DNA of 64,000 nt. Source: Pohlia nutans (Eukaryota > Streptophyta > Bryopsida > Bryales > Mniaceae). The notes beneath the pieces were generated by a model that ran no database searches, had not been told where the DNA came from, and worked only from the letters and a program-made list of their open reading frames with translations. The position numbers were made by a program, and so were the translations under genes. Position 1 is the first letter of the stretch. Every line of letters begins with the position of its first letter. The stretch covers positions 3,180,001 through 3,244,000 of the forward strand of contig CM040103.1 of the NCBI GenBank assembly GCA_022496805.1, written 5' to 3'. Positions 13,460-24,274 of the stretch are shown piece by piece.

Positions 13460-14197
13460 GTATTTTTTTTTGGTGTCATCTTTTGCAAGTCTCTTAGTTA
13501 GCTCATTGCCATATATATTGGCATGGGCTTTGACTTTGTATAGTGTAGTGGGTTGTGTTCAATTTTAGAGCATTTCTACCATTGATTCTAGAATGATTTT
13601 GTTAGCGTAGTTTCAATGAAGAGTAGAGTAGTTCAGTTGTGTTTCAAGGACATATAGACAATCGAGGCAATCTCTAAACATTTGTGTGGGTTCGTTTGGG
13701 TATTTGGTAATAACTAGATGTAAATTTTTGTGGGTGGTCATTAGTTTGGCTGTAAAGCTGGTTTGTACTTCTATTTTTGTAAAATTATATGTACCATAAC
13801 CGGTTTTTTCATAAATCCAATATCCGTCTTCATCTAGTTTAGGTGGTATAAAAGATCCATTGGTGAAGTAGCTATGCTGTGAGGGGAATTTTAATTGAGT
13901 GTTTATTTCATAGTTAGGTGGTCGCAATGTGTTTTGTAAGTTTTTGTTGTTATCGAGTAGGTAGTTAAGTTTGTTCCATGTAGTATTATAGAGTATAAAA
14001 GGGATGTTTTGTATGTGATATTGTGGAATTTGTAAGCTTTTGATTATGGTTTTAAGAGTGTCTAAATGATTAGGTGTGGTGATGTGGTGGTTTTGGTTGT
14101 TGGTGCAAAGACTGATGTGTATTGCTACACTGAATAGGTAGATTAGTGTTAGATAATTATAAAATTTGAAAATATTATAGATTTTTACTCTCGACAT
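13460..14197 (-). pseudogene. Decayed RNase H domain of a retrotransposon
   Basis: The minus strand encodes a ribonuclease H-like segment. YFTNGSFIPP matches the first RNase H motif. TSFTAKLMTTHKNLHLVI corresponds to the helix with the conserved acidic residue (here K instead of E), and RDCLDCLYVLETQL to the third motif. The frame stops at 13613, but the same similarity continues to about 13460 as ILESMVEML and KVKAHANIYGNELTKRLAKD, interrupted by stops. Loss of the acidic residue and the stops show it is dead. It is probably from a LINE-type element; no reverse transcriptase remains next to it. Confidence 0.6.
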
Positions 14198-14356
14198 AAA
14201 AAATTACCAAAGACATTGATTCCAATACTATTGAAAGATCGCCATCTTGACCAATATAGAGGGTAAAAAAATTGATCAACAGTAAAAACTTACAACATGT
14301 TTATGTAAATTAGTGTATCTAACACTAATCTACCTATTTAGTGTAGTGGTTTGTAC

Positions 14357-14643
14357 CTCGGGGGGAGCACTCCCTTGTATATTTTGCATACACGTGCGAT
14401 AATGACCTATTTATTTGGGGGGTTATTTACCTTGCAAAAAATATTATAAGGTGATGGTATTTTATATGTAAAAAGCCTGAGAATATTATATGTGATGGTA
14501 TTTTACATGTAAACATGTTTCACTTTTTAAAAATCCCCTATTTTACATGTACATTTTTTACAAAATTTATCTACAATGAATATATTGGACCCTATTTTTT
14601 ATCGCACGTTGTTTCTAAAAAAATTGCCAGTGAACCCCCCGAG
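14357..14643. mobile_element. MITE with 8-bp target duplication (CTCGGG ends)
   Basis: The exact 8-bp duplication GTTTGTAC lies at 14349-14356 and 14644-14651. The ends are inverted: CTCGGGGGGAGCACT and its partner ending CCCCCCGAG. Inside both ends is a cacgtgcgata/tatcgcacgttg pair. An 8-bp duplication is typical of hAT transposons. The related copy is 59940-60573. Confidence 0.8.
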
Positions 14644-15104
14644 GTTTGTACAGAAATAGTTCCATAAAAACGAAACAGTTTGAAAAATTCATAAGTAGTT
14701 TTTCTGTATGGTGGGAAAAGAATCTTGACAAAGTTGAGGATTATCCCAATAAAACAAAAACATGACTTACTATACACTAAACAATAAAAAAATCATGTTA
14801 AAGACAACGTATTATCAATAACATAAATAATGCAATTCATACGTTATCTATATTATCAATAAGATTTCTAGTTTTTTCACTACACTAAAATTGTGATTTA
14901 TGTCCGGGACACTCTTTCTTAATATGAACGCTATTTGACTTTTTAGAGATATAGTGTCCTTGTAAAATACATTTTACTTGAAAATTTTTAAACAATAAAA
15001 AATTCAAGCATAAATTTTAGATGTAATGTTCCAATGATGAATGACAACTTTATAATGAACACAAAATGCAAGTCATCCCTTGGAAGAAACATGGCAGTCT
15101 TGAT

Positions 15105-15420
15105 GGAAGTAAGAATGACAAGTAACAAACTCCTATGTACAACAAGGACATTATTTCTCCTCACCTTTGAACAAACCATGGTAAAAGTCATTTCACTTTA
15201 ATCACATCGAAGAAACATAACACTTTTAGTGAAAGTGAGAATAACAAGTGACAAACTCCTATGTACTATTTCTCCTCACCTTTGAACAAACCGTGGTAAA
15301 AGTCATGTCACTTTAATCACATAAAAAGAACCCGACACTCTTACTCAAGTAAGAATGACAAGTGACAACTTTAACGACACTATTTCTCCTCACCTTTGAA
15401 CAAACTACGTAAAAGACATC
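15105..15420. repeat. Three-copy ~120-bp tandem repeat upstream of the NDL gene
   Basis: Units begin near 15105, 15228 and 15344. Each holds aagtaagaatgacaagt-like and tttctcctcacctttgaac motifs followed by aaaagtcat. The array ends about 500 bp before the NDL start codon, so it lies in the upstream promoter region. Confidence 0.7.
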
Positions 15421-15914
15421 AATTCCCGCTACACAACTAAACCACGTACCTAAAAAGACGTGTCTAATATTCCTCACGTTTGAAAAAGAAGCCACCGAAC
15501 CTTCTTCGTTATAGGCACAAAAAGGGTAAAACCCCCGTTTACCAGAGAGAGAAAAAGACGCCAGAGCCTTCATCTTCAACAGAAAAAGGCCCTCCAGCAA
15601 GAAAAAAGGCGAAGACAAAAAAGCCACAGCATGTCTGGTGTCAGAAACCCACAACGTACCGGGGCTGGCTGAGATGGCAAACCGGCAGTCAGTTCTGGCA
15701 CGAAACGGGCGGGCACCAGCTCACATCCAGCCTCGCAACGCAGCATCTCCTCTTACAGTAGTAACCAGAGTAGCCTGCTTGCTGCATTTCCATCTCCTCA
15801 GCCGGATCGCACCCAATTTCCATAGTTGCAGCGTTTCAGGTCCTCGTTTCTCCTCTCACGATGTAGCAGAAACAGAAACACCGCCGGGAAGGTCCTATTT
15901 TTATTATTATCGCC

Positions 15915-18900
15915 ATGGGTATGGAGCAGGCATTCGTCGCGTTGGATATGGACATTGCGCCCTGGGGTGGCCAGGTAGTAATGCCGCTGCTTTCATATGA
16001 GCAAAATAATGGGCTTTAGGTTCAATGGGCGCCGAGCAGAAGGAAAGAAACCGGTTTTGTGTTGAGAGAGTTTGTTTTTTTTTCTTTGTTCAATTGGACT
16101 GATGTTGCTGTTTTTTTTGTTGGCAGGAGTATATGGTGCCGACTTCCTTTGGCCACATTTCTGTCACCGTGTGTGGAGATCAAGACAAGCCTGCGCTCGT
16201 CACGTACCCTGACGTCGGATTAAATTGTACGCAACAGGGATTACTGAATGTGTTTTTTAGTTTCCGAATGTGTTTCTGGAACTTCGATCGGTGTTCTGAC
16301 AATGGAGAGGCTTGAATAATGCAGATCTGTCCAGTTTTGAGGGACTTTTCTCCTGCCCTGAAGCTTCCTCGGTGCTCTTCCACAATTTCTGCATTTTTCA
16401 TATTGATCCACCTGGCCATGAGGTACGCGTTTTGGAGCATTCAATTGTAAAGTGGAGAGAACATGAAGTGATTTTTTTTGTCAGGAGACAGTTTAGTATT
16501 TTTGCTACTTTTCCATGGATTGAAGAGCAATCCAGGCTCCTTGGATGCTCTTTTCTTATTAACCCTCAAAGGACAATGCAAGCCCGAGCCCCACGGGCTT
16601 GATTATATTTTGGGAGAATTTTGCTCATAACTTTTACTCCATTGCACTAAATGGGGTTTTTAAAATGCCAAACGGAGCATCTTAGAGAGATCTATACCTC
16701 TTTAGAATAGAGCCAAAGTAAATTAAAAACAGAATCATGCTTAAAATGGAATGTAAAAGAGATTTTGGGTGTGGTATCAGGAAAGCATATGTCGTTTAAG
16801 GGTTAACATATTGGTATTATCAGGGTAATACATATGTGCTACGTAGGTGCTGCTTAGGCAATACCTGGGTGATACCTAGGTTTAAAGAGGCTACACATGT
16901 AGGAAGTCTGGCTATTATTATTTTATTTTTTTCAGAAATCCTTAGTATCATCAATTAGCCAGCCCAAATTTATGTAGCAATTTGGCTAAAATCAGCAACA
17001 AAAAATCACGTACCAGAGGTGTAAATCTCAAGCGGCACCACTTATCCATGTGGGCGATGTTTCTCTCGTATTTGAACTTCAATTTATTTTTGACAGATTG
17101 GGGCGCCTGAAAGCATTTCTCCACAAACCTTAGTATCCGTGGATGATTTAGCAGATCAAGTGGCAGAAGTACTGGATTATTTTGGGTAAGCATGTTACAC
17201 ATTCTGCGGAAAATTTGAAAGTGGCAATTAATATCAACAGCGCTGGAATTAAAACCTGAATGTGAATTTCAGGCTGGAGGAAGTGATTGGCTTGGGAGTC
17301 ACAGGTGGAGCGTATATCCTCAGTCTGTTTGCGGTATGATCCTTGTTTTAAGCCCTAATTTAGTTTCTCGTGTTTATTTAACAATGTAGTGTACTTCATA
17401 TGGGAACTTTCTTCTGTTCAATTTAAAGTAATTTTTTTGTCCAACACATGCAATTTTCTCCATGATTTTTCACAATATGAAACTGGTCCTGTAGGGGTTA
17501 ACCGGTTGCAGATACAATTCCTTCAGACATTTGGCTTACTAGAAAGTTCTTGGTGGTGTGCAGTGCAAGCACGCAGACCGAGCGTTAGGGTTGATTCTAG
17601 TGTCACCTCTTGCTCGAAGCCCGTCGTGGACAGAATGGCTGCACAATCAGGTCTGCCATCACCTTCCTGTTTTATTTATTTTTAGCATCTTATACTTGAT
17701 GCTGCAGATGATCTAATCTGCAGACTCACACTAACTTTGGGTTGAATTTTGCAGGCTATGATCAGCCTACTTTACTTCTGCGGAATGACCGGGTTTGTCA
17801 AGGAGAGGTTATTCCAACGTTATTTCAGTTTGGTAAGTCTGCTGAAATACCACATGTAGTACGGTGATTTCGTAAATTCTGGTGACGCACATGCTGACAC
17901 TAATCTTCTACTTTTTCAGGAAGTTCGTGATGCAGCTATTTCAGAAGACGGGGCAGACGCCCTAACAACAATCCGTCGAGTAAGTAGGCTCGACTTTTTG
18001 AGAGAATTAATGCTTTTGATACTTGAGGAAGTCAAGTAAGTAGGCTCGGCTTTTTGAGAGAATTAATGCTTGTGGTACTTGAGGAAGTCAGGATTTGTCA
18101 ATTTCAGTAACCCTACGTGCTCAAAGCAACCACTTCCGAGTTGAAATATATCATTTAGCAAGCGTCATGGAATGATATTTTTATAGCATTGACTGGTGCT
18201 TTATAGCATCGACTGTGGCCGATATACCAATAGAAAGAACATATCATATCCTACATTTTTTGAATGATTAATATCAATGTTTTGAAACCTACTATAAATC
18301 TGCTGTTACAGTAGCATCCAAAGTGAACTTCCTATGTTTCAGTTTGGGCACTTAAATGCCTAAACCCTCCGTGCAGTGCCTGATTCCTTGTGTTTTCTGT
18401 GCAGTTCATGGATGACAGACGTAGTAAGAATGTGATGCGTTACCTGCAAGCACTTCACCAAAGGCGGGATTTAACAGAGAATCTGAAAAAAATGAAGTGC
18501 CGCACGCTGATATTAGTTGGTGATCAATCACCTTTCCATCGTGAAGCTGTGCACATTAGCTATGCCATGAACAGACGATATAATGCGTTGATTGAGGTAA
18601 GATGAACGTGCCATGTTTCTACCTCCCTTCTTTACACTTGTTCTTTTCACTCCAATATCACATCCCAGTATCTGCAGAGAATATTTGCTATTGTAATTGG
18701 ACACTTTCCACGTGCCAAGTTCTGAACTCATGAAAGGAGGGGTGATAAGGTAACTATACCTTAAAGCGTTCACCTTACCAACTGAGCCTATTTACACACA
18801 TAAAACAGAAATTATTTTAAGTGGGTCTCATTAGCAAGTTCAAGAGGATTCCAACGCGCTTTAGCATGCATTATTTGGACACCGTATGAGTAAGTTATGA

Positions 18901-19893
18901 ATTTCCAAAGTGCTGACTATAGGTTGACCTTAAAGCGACCCTAAACTTTGATGTTCAGATTGTGCACATTCTCATCAATAGTAGGGTGTCAGAAATCTAC
19001 TTATTGTGGAAGATTGAGCTATGGACGCTTTAAGGAAATGGTCGCGTTTAGATATAGTTACCTTATAACCTCTAAAAGACCTAGAAGTCCAAATTGGGTC
19101 TCATGTTTTTATAGCATTTTTTAGTAAGTTGTACGTGGAGTTTCTTTTGTTTTTTTTCTACCAACACATGCGACGGTTGTCACTGATTCAGATGGTATAA
19201 AATTTGGTCCCATCTAAATTATAATTTTCACAATGTAATTGAATGAATTTGTTATCATTAACCCCTAAAGGACCAAGGATTCATGGTTTCAAAATGAGAA
19301 GTTCTATTGATCACATTGTGAAAAATAGAATTCAAATTTTATATCATCAAAATTAGCGAAGAGCATTTTATGTGTTGGTAAAGAAACAAAGAAATTTGAA
19401 CAAGAGGAGAGTCCACGAAAGACCTACTCAAAAAGATGAGCCCTAATTTGGGATTCTTGGTCCTTTAGGGGTTAAAGAATTGTAGTTACCGTATGTGAGG
19501 GTAAGATTCGGACAGTATTGTGTCGAAATTGAATTTCCACATCAGATTTTGAGAGGTCCACATCACCCGTAAACCAATCACAAGGTGACATGTGGCACTC
19601 TGAATTAATTTATGTCGAAACCGACCACGAGGTAGGGTATCTGATTGTTCCACGTGTTTGTTTGTTCGTCACAGGTTGAAGGATGTGGATCATTAGTAAC
19701 AGAGGAACGGCCGCAGTCAATGCTAGTGCCAATTGAGCTTTTCCTCACAGGCTACGCGTTTTATCAACGTCCATTGCCGCTGACTTCGAGCCCCAAGAGC
19801 CCTTTGAGTCCTCCTTGCATGCCTGCGGAGCTGCTGTCACCGGAGAGCCTGGGCCTCAAGCTGAAGCCTATCAAGACTCGAGTATCTTCTTAA
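15915..19893 (+). CDS. NDL: NDR-like protein (NDL), complete ten-exon gene
   Basis: N-myc downregulated-like protein: an alpha/beta-hydrolase fold thought to be catalytically inactive; in Arabidopsis NDL proteins bind the G-protein beta subunit (AGB1) and affect auxin transport. Exons, all phase-consistent: 15915-15974, 16127-16226, 16325-16422, 17097-17185, 17273-17333, 17564-17650, 17755-17832, 17920-17979, 18405-18596, 19675-19893; 347 aa, the usual length. Landmarks: [69 protein letters not shown] (the nucleophile-elbow region), [37 protein letters not shown], and the plant-type tail [21 protein letters not shown] second ATG at 15921 is an equally possible start. Introns 3, 8 and 9 carry a TTAA element, a tandem duplication and two MITEs. 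AATAAA-like signals lie near 20229. Confidence 0.93.
16563..16802. mobile_element. TTAA-flanked MITE in NDL intron 3
   Basis: TTAA at 16559-16562 and 16803-16806; ends CCCTCAAAGGAC and GTCGTTTAAGGG. It is 240 bp, non-coding, and inside the intron between exons 3 and 4. Confidence 0.7.
17980..18091 (+). repeat. 56-bp tandem duplication that includes a splice donor
   Basis: GTAAGTAGGCTCG occurs at 17980 and again at 18036. The following ~43 bp are also repeated with few differences (actttttgagagaattaatg). The first copy contains the real 5' splice site of NDL intron 8; the second carries the same donor sequence 56 bp downstream. Confidence 0.85.
18745..19066. mobile_element. TIR element in NDL intron 9 (ATAAGGTAACTATA ends)
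   Basis: The left end ATAAGGTAACTATACCT is inverted at the right end (agatatagttaccttat). About 300 bp of the inside reappears at 33947-34254 (aaagcgttcaccttacc, attatttggacaccgtatga, tgagctatggacgcttt). Confidence 0.6.
19262..19471. mobile_element. TTAA-flanked MITE in NDL intron 9
   Basis: TTAA at 19258-19261 and 19472-19475; perfect 16-bp inverted ends CCCCTAAAGGACCAAG. It is 210 bp. A half-element of the same family (19067-19257, aacctctaaaagacctag onward) abuts it on the left. Confidence 0.85.
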
Positions 19894-20340
19894 CCTCTTA
19901 ATTGTGCACTAATCACATATAACTTGCCTTACCAGTCAGTGTAAGCTTTTGACAGTCTCATGGATAGCTCTTTTACAACCTCTGATCATATTCTATGTTC
20001 TACGTATTTCAGTGCCGCCGATGTGTACCATTACAGTAGCCTTGATATCCAGCCTGAGCCTAGATGGGCACGCTATATGAGAACATAATAAGGTGTGGCT
20101 AGCATCTCCTCTACTCTACTCTGCCTGTGGTGGTGAGTGGTGACATGCTCTCTGCACAACTTTAGTGACTACATTTTTTGGGTGTATTATTCCACCGCAT
20201 ATTTACGACTGCAATGTCTCATTATTTCAATAAAATTTAAATAAATCTGTACACTACACTCTTGATTCTCTTTCATTACACTCTTGATTCTTTTCACTAC
20301 ACTCTTGATTCTTTTCACTGTTGTCCCGCTCTATTATGAC
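19894..20340 (+). other. NDL 3' untranslated region and trailing repeats
   Basis: After the stop codon comes about 330 bp without coding sequence, then aataaaatttaaataaat near 20229, a plausible poly(A) signal. Three direct copies of cacTACACTCTTGATTC follow between 20250 and 20320. Confidence 0.5.
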
Positions 20341-20361
20341 ATGTTTGGGAAGCCCTAACCT

Positions 20362-21134
20362 CAAGGTGGCAGGCATGGATTAGTCACAAAAATGACTTGA
20401 TACTTGTATTGCTTGAAACAATAATATTGTCATATTATGGAGGGTAGATTGTATGACGCACTGGTTTGCAGTTTTAATCTGCACTATTTACTTTAGATTT
20501 CGTGTTGGTCACTTGTGAGTCACTATTCACTTGTGATGTACAAATTTAACAAAATGAATGAATTTATTAATCACTTTACATTGAATTGAAGATAGACACT
20601 AAATAGAATGAAGAGTGTTGATCCAATGATTTTGTGTGTACGAAAGTTGCCATACAGGTAAATACGGCACTCACGTGTCTGTTTTTTCCCAATATTTTAA
20701 CAGGGGTGTTGTAGTGCATTTCAGTGACGTCTAAGGTAGATCCATTGTTGTCCTTTACTAATTTGAAATTCCTATTTTCACTCGCATTAGCATCCTTTTG
20801 CATTCTAATGTTGTTATAGGTACAAACTAATGCACATACCGTATACACTTGGGTTGAGTGAATTAATACTACAAATTGTAAGTGCAATAACCAAAGGAAT
20901 GGCAATGGGTTTATATATATCCTAAACTTCATTCCTATTTTAGTGGATTCTCTATGCAATTTTTTTGTTTCCCATTCATTTTCAATTGGGTTTCAACTAG
21001 TTTGTTGAAAATACTAATTGGAAGAACTTTAAAGTCACGCTCATCAAGGTGGCCGGCATGGATTAGTCACAAAAATGACTTGTCACATATATGTTGCTTG
21101 AAACAATAACATTATCATATTATGGAGGGTAGAC
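20362..21134. repeat. Pair of ~93-bp direct repeats 680 bp apart
   Basis: 20362-20452 and 21043-21134 share aaggtggc-ggcatggatta, gtcacaaaaatgactt, gcttgaaacaataa and catattatggagggtaga. The sequence between has no recognisable gene. They could be the ends of a small element or a segmental duplication. Confidence 0.65.
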
Positions 21135-21390
21135 TGTTCAACACTTCCAAATCTTGCCATTTCTACATGCCCAGTAACTTAGAAACCACAAGCCAAGTTT
21201 CTAGAAAATGATACTTAGGCTCAGGGTACGTCAGGAGCATCCACTCAGTTACTAGGCCACCAACTTCGTGCAGAAAAGTTCCAGTCATCTTTCGTACCAA
21301 ACTTCGTGCAGTCGTCTATGGAGGCTTGACAGAAGAGGATAGTACACTCTGAACTCTTTTTTATCACACTCGCTTATCTTCCATTCACTC

Positions 21391-21604
21391 ATAACATTCA
21401 GTAGCATGCAGTGACTCTGCCTTGGCTCTAGAGTAGATGGTGAAGCATATTCCACACCCAATAGGACTCCATCAGTAGCTAAGTGGACAAGTGGAGTCCC
21501 AAGGTGATGTGCAGAGTGCATGAAGGCTACTAAATGGTGAGGAATGTACTACACCATCTACTATAGAGCCTAGGCAGAGCCACTGCATGCTACTAAATGT
21601 TATT
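21391..21604. repeat. Foldback with ~60-bp arms
   Basis: The left arm at 21391-21451 (aacattcagtagcatgcagt through gtagatggtg) is complementary to 21540-21604. The loop is about 88 bp. The arms differ at several positions. No target duplication could be defined. Confidence 0.7.
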
Positions 21605-21719
21605 TGAGTTCTGATATCTAAATGGAATGTTTTGTGTTGTCTTACATTTTGGTATCTACATGGAATGTTTAATGTTGTGTACCAATGTATTTTTTTCTTG
21701 CAAATCTTAGACAAATTCT

Positions 21720-23284
21720 ACCTATGATCCTTCTTACAAAGTGGGAGCTCAACTACTAAAAAAAAAACACCGTTATATGTATAATTACTAGTGGGACCTG
21801 TGCCATTGAGCACATTGACAGCCACTTGTTTTTGAGCTTGGTTTGTCTCCTCGACGGATTCCAGCGCAGAACGGTCGAGTGAGACAAACCATGCTGTATT
21901 GTATAATAGAGAATTTCTTGTGTTACATTCTAGTATCTACATGGAATATTGGAAGTTGTGGCAAGATATTAAGAGCTTCTTACAAGAATCCAGAAGCCCC
22001 ACAACCGACGGCAAAATGATATTTCAAGTAAAACTCACTGCTAGCATCTTTGGACGAATTTTGTTCCTTTTGTAGGAAGAGATTCTCATCGGTTATAAAA
22101 TGGTATGAACAGTACACTGGTCACCAAACGCGTGACATAAATGAGTTAAGCTTCCTCGTAGTTTCTTGGATTGGGGGACTGGCAGCCGATGGATTCGGGA
22201 TTCTCATTTTATGCTGCAGCTGCACTCATGTCTGTGTGTGTTTTTCTTTTCCTTTCTTTTTTAAGTTTTTTCACACAATTGAAAGAGATTTCATAGCAAA
22301 GAAAAGATCATATAGTCTGCATATCCTTGGTCGCCAAGCCTAGCAATCCAGCCCCATCTTGTGTGGAATTCTGGCTATCTAGTCCAATTTAGCGAATCTG
22401 GACAGAACTGACATTAGAATGCTCTTTTCTGGCGATTCCAACCATCTAGACAAAGCGATCTAACGTTTTAGAGCTAGCACTGAATTGATATTATATCTTA
22501 GGTGCCTGGGGTGTACTCTACATTATGTTTGAGAATCATATGCATTCATGACCCCTTCTAAAAAAACCCCTTGTATACAAGAAGTCATATGTCTAAATAC
22601 CTTTGTACACAAATATATTCGGTTATAAATATATGTTTAATGTAAGTATATGTGAATATTTTCAATTCTTAATGTGTTTTTATTTTATGTATACGTAATT
22701 TGGTGGTGTCCAAATTAATACCCCTTCTGTACACTCACGCATACTCGTACATGTTTAGTACAGTGCAACCCCGAGTTGAGGTGTTGATTACCAACAATGG
22801 TAGTACAAACCTCTTCATGATCAGAAGATTCCAAGACTTCCTGCACGAGGACAGTCACATTCAATGGGGGCGTCGGAGTGCAAGCCTTGTGCTCCAAGAA
22901 AGGAAAGGAGGTGACTTGGGCAATGCGAATTCCACTTTCTGCCATAGTTAGGCCAAAATACAGTTAGCTACCTCACAAGAGATTTCAATTCTTATTTGCA
23001 GAATCTACTCTTCTTGTTGAACAAGAATCTAAGAGAGCATTTGCACTCACTCAGAGCATTCCCACCAGTTGCTGCTACCCTCAAATTTCTTGCTGAAAGT
23101 TGAGGCCCCAATTTCACTTCAAAAGACCTTTTGTCAGAGAGACCACTCCAGGCTGGTATTTTGATTCTGGATGCTAGTCAAGAGAATCAATTTGAGGTCT
23201 TGTACCAGCATCTCCACCAGCACTTTAGATAGCTCTCTGGCTGTGGGAAAATGCATGGGTTGGTCAACAATTTATTTGGAGTGA
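21720..23284. other. Gene-free stretch with a short perfect hairpin
   Basis: No coding region is supported. At 21840-21890 GGTTTGTCTCCTCGAC pairs with GTCGAG-T-GAGACAAACC, a 16-bp stem with one bulge and an 18-nt loop. The remainder is AT-rich unique-looking DNA. Confidence 0.5.
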
Positions 23285-23740
23285 CACTAAAAGGCAAACT
23301 GATCAATTCTCACTTGTTATTTTGAGCCATTCTCGAGTTGGTGAGTGCATTTGGTCACATTCGACAAGGGAAAAGATGTCTTTGTTTACAATTTCAGTGA
23401 GTAAGAAGTGATCGAGTGGGGAAGTACATGGTATGCCCTGTAATTTTTGGATGACCTTCAAAGTGCAATTCAGAGTTGCTAGTGGAGATCCTCTAATGTC
23501 AACATAGAGATACCAACCTTGACGGGTGGGAATGCTCTCATTGGTGTAGTGCATTTTGAGTGCAAGCAGAGGCGTCCTTTCTCACTCTAGAGGATCATGT
23601 TCATTGTCACTTTTCACTGTACGCGCTTGTCAGTACGTGAGGAATCACACTCACCAAGTCCCAACCAAAAATTGGTGAGTGCAAAGTGGCGCTGTTTAAC
23701 TCACAGAAGGAGAAAAAAACGACGCATTCTCCTTGTAGTG
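23285..23740. mobile_element. CACTA-type MITE directly upstream of the GNAT gene
   Basis: It begins CACTAAAAGG and ends CCTTGTAGTG. Subterminal tctcactt and ttggtgagtgca-ttggtcaca motifs are shared with the shorter CACTA MITE at 29419-29571. The flanks TGA and TTT are not a duplication, so it is old, rearranged or only partly delimited. There is no coding capacity. Confidence 0.6.
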
Positions 23741-23761
23741 TTTGGACGCTAGGTGTAGAGA

Positions 23762-24274
23762 ATGGACGAAGCGAGGGTAACGCTGCGAGCGTTCACAGAG
23801 GGCGACCTGCCGGAGTTTGTGGAATGGGCCATGGACGAGGAAGTGACGAAGTTCCTGGTGTGGGACGCGTACACGAGCGCGGACGACGCGCTCGCCTGGT
23901 TGCGAGCCACGGCCGTCCCGCACCCGTGGCTGAAGGCCATCTGCGTGGACGGCAAGGCGGCGGGGTCCATCGTGGTGGAGAGGGGAGAGGGGACGGACGC
24001 GTGCCGCGGCGTGCTGGGCTACTGCCTGGCGCGGAAGCACTGGGGCCAGGGCGTGGCCACCATCGCCGTGCGCAAGATGGTGGCGCTGGCGTTCCGAGCC
24101 ATGACGCCGGCCGTGGCGCGCGTGGAGGCCGTGGTGGATCAGCGCAACGGCGCGTCGCGGCGCGTGCTGGAGAAAGCGGGGTTCGCGCTCGAGGGCTCCA
24201 TGGCCAAGTATCTGCTTGTCAAGGGCAAGCTCATCGATTGCTTCTTGTATGCCATCTATGCACCAGATAAATAG
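23762..24274 (+). CDS. GNAT-family N-acetyltransferase, p20/RimJ-RimL type
   Basis: 170 aa and intronless. Acetyltransferase of the GNAT fold, which transfers the acetyl group of acetyl-CoA to an amine; the substrate of the plant p20-like members is not established. Visible motifs: VTLRAFTEGDLPEFVEWAMDEEV at the N-terminus (typical RimJ/RimL start), GVLGYCLARKHWGQGVATIAV with the acetyl-CoA pyrophosphate loop (Q/R-x-x-G-x-G/A as HWGQGVA), and VVDQRNGASRRVLEKAGF followed by EG, the usual C-terminal signature. No signal or membrane segment is present. The ORF is much richer in G+C than its flanks. The ATG lies 21 bp after the end of the CACTA-type element 23285-23740, so its transcript probably starts in or near that element. 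Confidence 0.88.
   Translation: MDEARVTLRAFTEGDLPEFVEWAMDEEVTKFLVWDAYTSADDALAWLRATAVPHPWLKAICVDGKAAGSIVVERGEGTDACRGVLGYCLARKHWGQGVATIAVRKMVALAFRAMTPAVARVEAVVDQRNGASRRVLEKAGFALEGSMAKYLLVKGKLIDCFLYAIYAPDK

Noticed and set aside
22050..22343. 97-codon ORF with a hydrophobic C-terminal half
   Set aside because: No recognisable family, no splice or codon-use support; low-complexity tail.
23686..24270. 194-codon ORF in another frame over the GNAT gene
   Set aside because: Arg/Gly/Ala-rich product typical of a shadow frame in GC-rich DNA; the GNAT frame has all family motifs.
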